Below, piece by piece: positions 1-7,744 of a DNA stretch of 64,000 nucleotides. Both the position numbers and the translations under genes were made by a program. This DNA is from Aquisediminimonas sp031376385 (GTDB lineage Bacteria > Pseudomonadota > Alphaproteobacteria > Sphingomonadales > Sphingomonadaceae): the NCBI GenBank assembly GCA_031376385.1, contig JANMDQ010000013.1, positions 1-64,000 of the forward strand. The letters run 5' to 3'. Position 1 is the first letter of the stretch; the number at the start of each line of letters is the position of its first letter. The notes under the pieces are model-generated. The model had not been told where the DNA came from. It was given only the letters and a program-made list of their open reading frames with translations, and did no database searches.

Positions 1-64
1 GTATGAAACAACTGGGCCGCCAACCGCGGCCTGCCTGACCCCTTATCCACCCAGAAAGTCATTC

Positions 65-805
65 ATGTACCAACACGAACTTGCACGCAGCGGCAAATCG
101 CTCTTCTTTGTGCGCGGCCTTTACATCTACACCATCATTGCGATTGGCACGCTATTGGTTTGGAAAACGGGCATCCAAGGCCCATTTGAAGATGCAGGCG
201 CAAACAGGGCTTGGTTCTGGCTTGCCTTTGCCGTTGCGGCATCAGGTGCTCTGGTCCGCGTCATCACCAGCGGGTTTGCAGCCCTAGGCACATCAGGTCG
301 TGCAAAGGTGGCGGCTGAGGCGTTGGAACTGAACACTACTGGCCCTTATTCCTTGGTCCGCAATCCGCTCTATGTTGGACGAATCTTGAATTTCACAGGG
401 ATTGCGATGCTGACGGGAAGCTGGGTCTTTGGTGCGCTTGTCTTCCTCCTCGCTGTTCTGATTTACGAACGCATCTCCATTTATGAAGAAGAATTTCTGC
501 GCGGCAAATTTGGCGAAAGCCACGCGGCATGGGCGGCCAACGTCCCTGCCCTGATGCCGCGCCTTTCCGGCTGGGTTACGCCCAAATATCCCTTTTGGTG
601 GAAACGGATGATCTGGCGTGAACAGAATAAACTGTTCCTGCTCGCCACCGCGATTTTCCTCTATTGGTTCGCGCGGCTGGGCTTTGACATCGCCGCCATT
701 CCCGCTGATCAAATGATCTGGGCGCAGGCCTACGGCGCGCTTGTTGCTCTCCGCTTCATTCTGGGCGGATTGAAGATGGTTGGATTCTTCAAAGAACTGA
801 GTTGA
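65..805 (+). CDS. ICMT/PEMT-family membrane methyltransferase
   Basis: The 246-residue protein is largely hydrophobic, with membrane segments near residues 16-34, 50-70 and 107-135. It carries the isoprenylcysteine carboxyl methyltransferase / phospholipid methyltransferase signature GPYSLVRNPLYVG (93-105), followed by an acidic EEEFLRGKFG segment (141-150) typical of the SAM-binding half of that family. Bacterial members methylate small or lipid substrates at the inner membrane; the substrate here cannot be read from sequence. The ATG at 65 is the first in frame, but the frame is open back to the window edge and no strong ribosome binding site is visible, so the start is tentative. thrS follows after a short gap. 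Confidence 0.75.
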   Translation: MYQHELARSGKSLFFVRGLYIYTIIAIGTLLVWKTGIQGPFEDAGANRAWFWLAFAVAASGALVRVITSGFAALGTSGRAKVAAEALELNTTGPYSLVRNPLYVGRILNFTGIAMLTGSWVFGALVFLLAVLIYERISIYEEEFLRGKFGESHAAWAANVPALMPRLSGWVTPKYPFWWKRMIWREQNKLFLLATAIFLYWFARLGFDIAAIPADQMIWAQAYGALVALRFILGGLKMVGFFKELS

Positions 806-855
806 TGCCTGCGACTGGTTGATTGATCGACGTTGCCGGGGCATAGGCTTTGCCC

Positions 856-2859
856 ATGTCTGATCCCATGTCTGAGATGTTCAAAATCACCCTTCCCGAT
901 GGCTCCGTGCGCGAAGTCGCGCCGGGTTCCACACCCGCTGATATTGCCGCTGCGATTGGCCCGGGACTTGCCAAGGCGACCATTGCCGCGCGGGTGAACG
1001 GCGAAGTGCGCGATGTGATGCGGCCTTTTGAAGGCGACGCGGCCCTCGCGCTGATCACCACCCGCGATGAGGCCGAAGCGCTGGAATTGGCGCGGCACGA
1101 TTTCGCGCACATCCTTGCAGAGGCGGTGCAGAGCCTGTTCCCCGGCACGCAAATCACATTCGGGCCGTCCACCGATGACGGCTTCTACTATGACTTCGCG
1201 CCGGTACGGCCCTTTACTGAGGAAGACCTGCCCACCATCGAAGCCGAAATGCGCAAGATCATTGCGGCGGATAAACCGATTACGCGTAAGGCTTTGACGC
1301 GCAAAAATCTTATCGAAATGTGGCGGCATGCAGGGGAATTTTACAAGGCTGAATGGGCTGCCGAGCTGCCGAAAGGTGAAGAGCTGACAATTTATCACAC
1401 CGGTGAATGGTTTGATATGTGTCGCGGGCCGCATCTGGCCTCCACGGGGAAGCTAGATCCGGCGGCATTCAAGCTTACCAAAGTGTCTGGCGCGTACTGG
1501 CGCGGGGACCAGAATAACGCGGTCCTCTCTCGCATCTACGGCACCGGGTGGCTGAACAAGAAGCAGCTCGACGCGCATCTCTTCCGTCTGGAGGAAGCCG
1601 CCAAGCGCGATCACCGCAAAATCGGGGCGGAGATGGACCTGTTCCACCTGCAATCCGAAGCGCATGGCAGCGTGTTCTGGCATCCCAATGGCTATGTCAT
1701 CTGGCGCGAGCTTGAGGCCTATATGCGCCGCGCGATTGACGGCGGCGGGTATAAAGAGGTGAAAACCCCGCAATTGATGGATGCCAAGCAGTGGGAAGCC
1801 TCCGGCCATTGGGGCAAATACCGCGAAAATATGTTTGTCGTTCCCGATGAAATTCCAAACGCGGATGAAGACGGCCCGATCCTGACCGGCAAAAGCGATT
1901 TGATGGCATTGAAGCCCATGAATTGCCCCGCGCATGTCCTGATCTTTCGGCAGGGGATCAAATCCTACCGCGACTTGCCGCTGCGTATGGCGGAAATGGG
2001 ATGCTGCCACCGTAACGAGCTGCACGGCGCGCTCCACGGCCTGATGCGCGTGCGCCAGATGACCCAGGATGACGGCCATATCTTTTGCCGCGAAGACCAG
2101 ATTGTGGATGAAGTGCGGACCTTCTGTGACTTGCTTGATCAGGTTTACAAGGATCTGGGCTTCACATCCTACGCCATCAAACTCGCCCTGCGCCCCGAAA
2201 AGCGGTTCGGCACGGATGAGATGTGGGACCGTGCCGAAAATGACCTGCGAGAGGCGGTTCGGCTGGCGGGGCGTTCCGGCCCAGAATATCAGTGGGAGGA
2301 ACTACCCGGCGAAGGGGCATTCTATTCGCCCAAACTGGAATTTCACCTGACCGACGCGATTGGGCGCACGTGGCAGTGCGGCACGATCCAGCTCGATTAT
2401 GTCCTGCCCGAACGGCTCGACGCGACTTATGTGGGGGAGGATGGTGGCCGCCACCGCCCCGTCATGCTCCACCGCGCGATCTTGGGCACCTATGAACGCT
2501 TCATTGGCATCCTGATCGAACATTATGCCGGCCGCTTCCCCGTGTGGCTGGCCCCCGTGCAAGCCGTCGTCGCGACGATTGTGTCGGATGCAGATGACTA
2601 TGCCGTGGCCACGCTTGCCAAGCTGAAGGCCGCGGGCATTCGCACGGAAATCGATCTGCGCAACGAAAAGATCAATTACAAAGTCCGCGAACATAGCCTC
2701 GCCAAAGTGCCGCACCTGCTGGTCGTCGGCGGGCGAGAAGCCGAACAAGGCACAGTCGCCATCCGCACGCTAGGCTCCGACGGTCAACGCGTAATGCCGC
2801 TGGACGAGGCGATTGCGATGCTGAAAGCAGAGGCGACCCCGCCGGATTTGCGAGATTGA
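856..2859 (+). CDS. thrS: Threonyl-tRNA synthetase
   Basis: Class II aminoacyl-tRNA synthetase that charges tRNA-Thr, 667 residues from this start (family about 640-670). Order: N-terminal TGS domain (about 1-65), the editing domain with HDFAH (about 81-85) and CRGPH (about 189-193), the catalytic core with the zinc-ligand Cys in MNCPAH, the motif 2 segment CCHRNE and the zinc-ligand His in DDGH, motif 3 near ILGTYERFIG, and a C-terminal anticodon-binding domain. An upstream TTG at 850 is possible, but the ATG at 856 (or 868) is the better start. Its TGA overlaps the TTG start of the next gene by three bases (TTGA), suggesting translational coupling. Confidence 0.97.
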   Translation: MSDPMSEMFKITLPDGSVREVAPGSTPADIAAAIGPGLAKATIAARVNGEVRDVMRPFEGDAALALITTRDEAEALELARHDFAHILAEAVQSLFPGTQITFGPSTDDGFYYDFAPVRPFTEEDLPTIEAEMRKIIAADKPITRKALTRKNLIEMWRHAGEFYKAEWAAELPKGEELTIYHTGEWFDMCRGPHLASTGKLDPAAFKLTKVSGAYWRGDQNNAVLSRIYGTGWLNKKQLDAHLFRLEEAAKRDHRKIGAEMDLFHLQSEAHGSVFWHPNGYVIWRELEAYMRRAIDGGGYKEVKTPQLMDAKQWEASGHWGKYRENMFVVPDEIPNADEDGPILTGKSDLMALKPMNCPAHVLIFRQGIKSYRDLPLRMAEMGCCHRNELHGALHGLMRVRQMTQDDGHIFCREDQIVDEVRTFCDLLDQVYKDLGFTSYAIKLALRPEKRFGTDEMWDRAENDLREAVRLAGRSGPEYQWEELPGEGAFYSPKLEFHLTDAIGRTWQCGTIQLDYVLPERLDATYVGEDGGRHRPVMLHRAILGTYERFIGILIEHYAGRFPVWLAPVQAVVATIVSDADDYAVATLAKLKAAGIRTEIDLRNEKINYKVREHSLAKVPHLLVVGGREAEQGTVAIRTLGSDGQRVMPLDEAIAMLKAEATPPDLRD

Positions 2860-3707
2860 TTGGGGTGGGTTGGGGCAAGGTCTGGTTGCGGATCGTCCTC
2901 CTGCTGGTTCTGGCATCTATAGCCTTCATCACCAAAGGATATTGGAACGCGACGCGCGATCCAATCATCCGCACCGCTACGATTGCCGTCGCGGATTGGC
3001 CAGCGAACACCCCGCCGCTGCGGGTTTTGCATCTGTCTGACGTCCATGTTGCGGGGCCGGATATGCCGCCCAGACGGCTACGCACCATTGTCCGGCAACT
3101 CAATGCCTTGAAGCCGGACCTGATCGTCATTGCCGGTGACTTGATCAGTGAAGCCGGAATGTTTGCCCAGGTTTATCCGGCGGCAGAGGTGGTCGCGCCG
3201 CTCGGCGGGCTACGCGCGCCTTTGGGCGTCATTGTTGCCCCCGGCAATCATGACCATTGGTTTGATGCCAAGGCCCTGAGCGCCGAACTGAAGAAGAATG
3301 GCATCACTGTTCTTCAAAACGAAGCCGTGCGGCGGGGTCCACTGATCATTGGCGGCGTGGACGACGATTTTTCAGGCCATGCGGATGTGCCTGCCACCTT
3401 TGCCGCCATGGCGGCACTGGGCGTTGGTCCGCGCGTCATTCTGACCCACAGCCCCGACAGCGCACCGGATCTGCCTTCGCCCGTGGCAGCGGTGTTTGCC
3501 GGGCACACCCACTGCGGCCAACTCGTATTCCCTCTCATCGGCGCACTCAGCAGCGTATCCCGCTACGGCAACCGGTTCGCCTGCGGCTTGATAAGAGACG
3601 GGCAGCAGTGGGTGGTCGTCGGCGCAGGCCTCGGCACCAGCATCCTCCCCCTGCGCTACGGAGCGCCGCCCGATGTGTGGATGGTTACTCTAAGTGGGGG
3701 GCGGTGA
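2856..3707 (+). CDS. Membrane-anchored metallophosphoesterase
   Basis: A 283-residue calcineurin-like phosphoesterase with one N-terminal membrane anchor (about 10-27). All metal-site motifs of the family are present in order: LSDVH (60-64), GDLIS (94-98), GNHDHW (130-135), THSPD (197-201) and GHTHCGQ (216-222). This arrangement matches the YkuE/YaeI-like group, which acts on lipid- or cell-envelope-linked phosphoesters. The true substrate is unknown. The TTG start overlaps the thrS stop; a GTG at 2865 is an alternative. It probably forms a short operon with thrS. Confidence 0.85.
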   Translation: MIGVGWGKVWLRIVLLLVLASIAFITKGYWNATRDPIIRTATIAVADWPANTPPLRVLHLSDVHVAGPDMPPRRLRTIVRQLNALKPDLIVIAGDLISEAGMFAQVYPAAEVVAPLGGLRAPLGVIVAPGNHDHWFDAKALSAELKKNGITVLQNEAVRRGPLIIGGVDDDFSGHADVPATFAAMAALGVGPRVILTHSPDSAPDLPSPVAAVFAGHTHCGQLVFPLIGALSSVSRYGNRFACGLIRDGQQWVVVGAGLGTSILPLRYGAPPDVWMVTLSGGR

Positions 3708-3875
3708 TTTGGGGTTTGGGCAATCGGACTGGTGATTGCGGATAAGACGGGGCGATTTCCGCTGAAATGGCAGCGACGTCTTTCGACAAGGTTTCGGACA
3801 TTGAGTTACCTTTGCGGAATTCCTTTAAGCGGTCACCCAATTTCCAAGTTCCTTAGACTTGCTCTGGCAAGGCGA

Positions 3876-4964
3876 TTAAAACCATTCCGAACCATGATGC
3901 CATGATGCGGTGTGCCTACGAATGAATCCTCGACCGGATTTCGTATCCACAAACCTAGGATTGCTACGATAGCGCATAAAAGAAGGCCATTGAGGTGGCT
4001 CTGCATGTTGTTGCCGAACGTGGACAAATAGCTCAGAACTATCCGGGATTTGATCGTCTGACAAAACGGTATATTTTTGAAAGTCAGTCACTTCATCGGC
4101 CAATTCTCCGACACGCAAGATGTTGCTTCGCAACTCTTGGGGCCAGCTTGATTGGAAATCGGCAAATTGTCTGTTGAGATGGGTTTTGTCAGAGACATTG
4201 GAGAGATAGATAGCCGACTTTGCATTTGAAAATTGCAATTTATTGATAATCTCAGCGTCTGCGTCTTTGACAATGTCCAGCCACAGCCCGGTTCTCCCCA
4301 CAGCGTAAATATCGCCGTCGTACAGCATCACAGACACTCGAGAAGAAACTGGCATCAAGAAGACTGTTCCCGCGTGACCGGGACCAAAACTTGATCGCTT
4401 TTGCCGCTGAAGTTGCCATCTGTTCGTATGGATGGCCGGATGATCGCCTATTACAAAATCAATCTTCGTCCTATTGCGGAGAAAGCAAATTGAAAGGTCG
4501 TCCAACATTGGCATATTATCGACATACGCTTGCATAGCATACTGCGTTACCGTGCGTTGATCGGGCATAGGTTCAATTTGAGCGTCGGGTAGTCGCGTCA
4601 AGCCCTTGCGCATTTGTTTAAGGGCATCTGTACTATCTAGGACGCTCGAAAGAGTTCGGTCATGCTGGAACAGGATAAACCGCTTCAAAAATTGCCTTTT
4701 GTCCGAATCACTCGCAGGAAAGCTACCATCCAGTATCGCGTCACGAGCCATGCCGTAATAGGTTTCTTGTGCTTGAATCGCGTTCTCAAGTTTGGGGTCG
4801 GTTCCGTAGAAATAGGGTTTCGAACATTGATTTGAAACGCTGACACCCTCTCTCACCTCACCAGATTTCAGCAGAAGCATATCGACAGATTTGCCTCGAC
4901 ACTCCTCAGTAAAAGGCTTCAGTAGCGCCTTTGGGACGAAATGCTGATTCTTGTTCTCTGGCAC
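3876..4964 (-). CDS. DUF4238 domain protein
   Basis: The 362-residue product opens with NQHFVPKALLKPF (6-18), matching the HxxPxxxLxxF opening of the DUF4238 family. Members are scattered among bacteria, often as isolated accessory genes; no biochemical role is established. There is no signal peptide or membrane segment. The gene is clearly more A/T-rich than its neighbours and stands alone on the minus strand between the thrS pair and a toxin-antitoxin remnant, which points to horizontal acquisition. The start is a GTG without a clear ribosome binding site, so the N-terminus is uncertain. The last 45 or so residues are rich in Arg/His/Trp and look less well ordered. Confidence 0.7.
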   Translation of the reverse strand: MPENKNQHFVPKALLKPFTEECRGKSVDMLLLKSGEVREGVSVSNQCSKPYFYGTDPKLENAIQAQETYYGMARDAILDGSFPASDSDKRQFLKRFILFQHDRTLSSVLDSTDALKQMRKGLTRLPDAQIEPMPDQRTVTQYAMQAYVDNMPMLDDLSICFLRNRTKIDFVIGDHPAIHTNRWQLQRQKRSSFGPGHAGTVFLMPVSSRVSVMLYDGDIYAVGRTGLWLDIVKDADAEIINKLQFSNAKSAIYLSNVSDKTHLNRQFADFQSSWPQELRSNILRVGELADEVTDFQKYTVLSDDQIPDSSELFVHVRQQHAEPPQWPSFMRYRSNPRFVDTKSGRGFIRRHTASWHHGSEWF

Positions 4965-5159
4965 AGAATTTAGATGGGAACATTGCTGAGATTTTGCAAC
5001 CTGATGCTATTCCCTCGGAATGCCCCTCCATTCAGGAGATACTTAGCGAACGGCTGCTTTCGATCATCTGAACCGAAAACCTGCCTGTCCGCCCCCCCAA
5101 ATACGAGCCACGGCGCTACCAATAGCTAAGCCTCACCTCATCATATAAGCCATCCTAAT

Positions 5160-5174
5160 GTTCATATAATGTTC
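5160..5174 (+). promoter_or_regulatory. LexA-type SOS box overlapping a -10 element
   Basis: GTTC-ATATAAT-GTTC fits GTTC-N7-GTTC, the LexA operator form established for Alphaproteobacteria. The spacer contains a perfect TATAAT (5165-5170), so a bound repressor would cover the -10 of a rightward promoter; no good -35 is visible. The surrounding 20 bases (5156-5175) match 40364-40383 on the opposite strand except at one position, so this is shared ancestry and not a chance hit. The nearest downstream gene is the antitoxin at 5413. Confidence 0.55.
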
Positions 5175-5278
5175 TTGCAATGTAGGACATTTTCTGGTGC
5201 ATCATTGGCAAGTCAAATCATCCTCGACTCGACTCGCCTGTCCCGGTCCATGAACTCGCGTTGTCGCTGGGCGTAGGC

Positions 5279-5308
5279 GTGCGGGAGTGCGGGAGTGCGG
5301 GAGTGCGG
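5279..5308 (+). repeat. Short tandem repeat, unit GTGCGGGA
   Basis: The 8-base unit GTGCGGGA is repeated 3.75 times without error. It lies in non-coding DNA between the LexA-type box and the 28-base shared element and is absent from the related island at 40 kb, so it is probably a local slippage product. Confidence 0.85.
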
Positions 5309-5323
5309 TTCGACACAAGAGCA

Positions 5324-5351
5324 TTCAGGTGTCAACCATGTGTCAACTTTG
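5324..5351 (+). repeat. 28-base element, copy 1 (inverted copy at 40166-40193)
   Basis: The 28 bases starting TTCAGGTGTC and ending TCAACTTTG are identical to the reverse complement of 40166-40193. The element contains a direct repeat of TGTCAAC (GTGTCAACCATGTGTCAAC). Identity stops sharply at both ends. Both copies lie 150-190 bases downstream of a LexA-type box in gene-poor DNA. Its function is unknown. Confidence 0.8.
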
Positions 5352-5360
5352 ACCCCAATA

Positions 5361-5391
5361 TTATGGACATAATCGGGAATTATGGCTATAA
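5361..5391. promoter_or_regulatory. Palindromic operator candidate of the antitoxin gene
   Basis: Two 13-base arms (TTATGGACATAAT and ATTATGGCTATAA) separated by CGGGA form an inverted repeat with two mismatches. It ends 21 bases before the antitoxin ATG. Phd/YefM-type antitoxins normally repress their own operon by binding such palindromes, so this is a likely autoregulatory operator; that role is inferred. Confidence 0.6.
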
Positions 5392-5412
5392 TTTTCGCCA
5401 GAGGAATAGCCG

Positions 5413-5679
5413 ATGGCTCATTATGGCGTCGCCAAGACCCGCGATAATCTTTCTAGCCTCATCGACAAGGCGCTAGCGGGGGAGGAAGTGATCGTCACGC
5501 GCCACGGCAAACCGACAGTGACGCTGTCTGTGGTCCCCTCCGCGAAAGCACCGCAGGTGGATAGGGCCGCCCGACTTGCCGGTCTTGAAGACCTAAGGCT
5601 GCTTCGCGAGTCGCGGCCGCCATCACCGATAAGCAGCGCTGACCTTGCGCAACACATGCGCGATGAGCATCGCTCTTGA
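5413..5679 (+). CDS. Phd/YefM-type antitoxin
   Basis: An 88-residue protein with the Phd/YefM DNA-binding fold at its N-terminus (AKTRDNLSSLIDKALAGEEV, about 7-26, then VTRHGKPTVTL) and a variable charged C-terminal tail that normally wraps the toxin. A GAGGA ribosome binding site sits 7 bases before the ATG. Its stop overlaps the TTG start of a VapC-like reading frame (TTGA). Because that toxin is truncated, the antitoxin is probably a surviving orphan, perhaps able to neutralise related toxins. The palindrome just upstream suggests it still controls its own promoter. Confidence 0.85.
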   Translation: MAHYGVAKTRDNLSSLIDKALAGEEVIVTRHGKPTVTLSVVPSAKAPQVDRAARLAGLEDLRLLRESRPPSPISSADLAQHMRDEHRS

Positions 5680-5831
5680 GCTTTTATCTCGACACCAGTG
5701 TTCTCGTACCCCTTTTCTGCGAAGAGCCCAAAAGTAAGTTGCTAGGTGGCTGGGCCAGCCAAGCAGAAATGCCTTTTTCAGTATCAGATTTTGCCGTTGC
5801 GGAATTCTGCTCTGCGCTTTGCCCCGCATGA
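5676..5831 (+). pseudogene. Truncated VapC-like PIN-domain toxin
   Basis: Reading from the TTG at 5676 gives 51 residues beginning LSFYLDTSVLVPLFCEEP, the first strand of a PIN-domain ribonuclease including its first catalytic Asp, and continuing to SVSDFAVAEFCSAL, which matches the second conserved Asp/Glu region. Intact VapC proteins are about 130-140 residues; here the frame ends at a TGA at 5829, exactly where the TauE gene begins. The remaining catalytic acids are missing, so it cannot be an active toxin. The deletion probably occurred when the island was joined to the host sequence. Confidence 0.8.
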
Positions 5832-6589
5832 CTGCCCTCATATCCGCCATTGGCCTCGCTCCCACAACCTTTGCGCTGGCCGCGTTTATGACCTTTGGCG
5901 CGGCTGCGATCCGGGGGCTGACTGGTTTTGGCATGGCGATCATATTGGTGCCTCTACTCGGCATGATCATGCGGCCGGATGAGGCCGTGGTGCTGGCGAT
6001 ATTCCTGCAACTTCTCATCGGCCCGGTGGGGTTGAAGACAATCGCGGCAAACAGCGACCGGCAAAGTGCGCTGCTGATTGGCGGCATCGCCTTCGGCACG
6101 ACGCCGCTGGGCGTGTGGGCGCTGGCCAATACCGCGCCGGATGTGGCGCGGCTGATCATTGCCTTCATCGCGATTGGCGCGTTCCTGCTGATCCTCATCA
6201 CCCGCAAGGCGGTCGCGCAGCCGGGGCCGCTGACCACGCTGGCGACGGGCTTCACGTCTGGCATCCTCACTGGGTTCGCCGCGATGCCCGGGCCGCCCGT
6301 TGTCCCCTATTATCTCCGCGAAGCCTTTGCCCCGCGCACTGCCCGCGCCTCAATGATGCTGGTGTTTTTCATGACCGCGATTGCAGGAACGATATCGACA
6401 GTGCTGATTGGCCTTGGCAGTATGCGGATGGCAGTGCTGGCGTTGCTGCTGTTCGTGCCGATGCTGGTTGGCAATACGCTCGGCGGGTTGGCGTTCGGGC
6501 AGATCAAGCCCGCGCTCTGGCGGACGATGGTGGGCGCGCTACTGGGGATTGCAGGGGTTTCCGCGGTGTGGCGATTGGTGGCGCTATAG
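5828..6589 (+). CDS. TauE/SafE-family sulfite/organosulfur exporter
   Basis: A 253-residue polytopic membrane protein with about eight hydrophobic segments and the family pattern GLTGFGMAIILVPL near the N-terminus and FTSGILTGFAAMPGPP near the middle, marking the two inverted halves of TauE/SafE (4-toluene sulfonate uptake permease) proteins. Members export sulfite, sulfoacetate or related anions; the substrate is not predictable. The ATG overlaps the stop of the toxin remnant, so its original promoter region was probably replaced by the accessory island. It converges with the hydroxylase gene, overlapping it by six bases. Confidence 0.85.
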   Translation: MTALISAIGLAPTTFALAAFMTFGAAAIRGLTGFGMAIILVPLLGMIMRPDEAVVLAIFLQLLIGPVGLKTIAANSDRQSALLIGGIAFGTTPLGVWALANTAPDVARLIIAFIAIGAFLLILITRKAVAQPGPLTTLATGFTSGILTGFAAMPGPPVVPYYLREAFAPRTARASMMLVFFMTAIAGTISTVLIGLGSMRMAVLALLLFVPMLVGNTLGGLAFGQIKPALWRTMVGALLGIAGVSAVWRLVAL

Positions 6590-7744
6590 GGCGAGGCCCG
6601 CGCCGCCGGCGTCAGCCTCCAGCAGCAAGCGGACGGCGTCACGCTCAGTGGCGCTCAGGCCGGGATGCCAGACATCGATGATGAACACGACGCGCAGCTC
6701 GTCCGTTGGATTGGCAGCTTCATGTTCGATGGTATCATCAAAGACAAAAGCTTCGCCCCGTGCCCACGCCCGCGTTTCCGCCCCGACGCGAAACCAACAT
6801 CCGGACGGCACGACCAAAGGCAAATGGCAGACAAGCCGCGTATTCGTGATGCCCGTATGCGGAGGGATGGCGGTACCGGGCGCGAGGAGCGAGAACATTG
6901 CGTTGGCCGAACAGCCCGTGATGTGCGGCTGCGGAATTTGGGAGAGCAATTCCAACGTGCGCGGGCAGTGGCGCGCGTTGGCATCAATCACGCGGCCATT
7001 CTGGATGAGGTGGATCGCGGTCCAATCGTGCGAATGGTTCAGTGCGCGCCACTGATCGAGCGGTTCGTGCGCGGCATATTGGATATAAGGCACCAGTTCC
7101 GCGCGCTCGGCACTGACGACGGCATCGAATTCAGCCGCGATTGTTTCCGTCGCGGCCTCAAGGGCGCTGAGCCACGGAAACAAGCTGCGGTCATGAAATT
7201 CCCGTTCGATCAGGCCGGGGTAGTGGAAATGGGTGGGTTCGCTGTGCCACGCCTTGGTTTGGCGGAGCGCGTTGGAGCGGAAGCGGGCGATGCGTTTAGC
7301 TTCGTCGGCGGTCGCTGTCGTTTCGGCGGGGGCCATGGCCGCTATTAAGTGCGCCTCTCGCTTGGACTGGTCTGCGGCGAAAAGCGCTTCACCGTGGTCG
7401 ATCATTTTCTGCATGGACGGGGGGATGTCTCCCCTTGGACGCTGGGCAAGAGCGCGGCCATAAGCTTCGGCAGCCTCAGGCGACCCACTGCGTTCGAGAA
7501 GGGACGCGCGGCTGAGGAGGGCCATGAAGTCTAGTGGTGACAGGGCAAGAGCCTGCTCCACCGCAGATAAGGCTGCTGCCAAATCACCAGCGGCGCGGCA
7601 CATCGCCCCCAGTTTCAGCCATATGTCGAGCGAAGGTGCAATCGCCGCCAGCTGGGTCAGATAGGCACGCGCCTTGCGCACGTCCCCTGCCCCCGCTGCC
7701 TGATCAGCCAAGCGGCTGAGGTCTGAGACATTAGGCTTCGTCAC
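6584..7744 (-). CDS. TPR-containing aspartyl/asparaginyl beta-hydroxylase
   Basis: The 386-residue protein has an N-terminal helical region with TPR-like repeats (about 10-110) and a C-terminal 2-oxoglutarate/Fe(II)-dependent hydroxylase domain of the Asp/Asn beta-hydroxylase family. Iron-site candidates are the His in IPPHTGITNTRLVCH (about 296) and the His in DDTIEHEA (about 341), followed by an Arg (about 351) suited to bind 2-oxoglutarate. The GTG at 7744 overlaps the TGA of the upstream sulfotransferase gene (GTGA), so the two are translationally coupled; a longer start at 7771 would overlap that gene more. It may hydroxylate side chains of a peptide or protein substrate. Confidence 0.85.
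   Translation of the reverse strand: MTKPNVSDLSRLADQAAGAGDVRKARAYLTQLAAIAPSLDIWLKLGAMCRAAGDLAAALSAVEQALALSPLDFMALLSRASLLERSGSPEAAEAYGRALAQRPRGDIPPSMQKMIDHGEALFAADQSKREAHLIAAMAPAETTATADEAKRIARFRSNALRQTKAWHSEPTHFHYPGLIEREFHDRSLFPWLSALEAATETIAAEFDAVVSAERAELVPYIQYAAHEPLDQWRALNHSHDWTAIHLIQNGRVIDANARHCPRTLELLSQIPQPHITGCSANAMFSLLAPGTAIPPHTGITNTRLVCHLPLVVPSGCWFRVGAETRAWARGEAFVFDDTIEHEAANPTDELRVVFIIDVWHPGLSATERDAVRLLLEADAGGAGLAL

Larger units (their letters stand above)
4965..5412. other. Gene-poor accessory stretch upstream of the antitoxin
   Basis: No convincing coding region is present. The stretch holds, in order: the upstream side of the DUF4238 gene, a GTTC-N7-GTTC LexA-type box over a TATAAT element (5160-5174), a GTGCGGGA tandem repeat (5279-5308), a 28-base element repeated in inverted orientation at 40166-40193, and a palindrome directly upstream of the antitoxin gene (5361-5391). 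A 71-codon open frame from 5261 crosses the repeats and the antitoxin start and is not credible as a gene. Confidence 0.6.

Noticed and set aside
5261..5476. 71-codon plus-strand frame over the antitoxin promoter region
   Set aside because: It is built from a tandem repeat, the 28-base element and the palindrome and overlaps the antitoxin start in another frame; no family resemblance.
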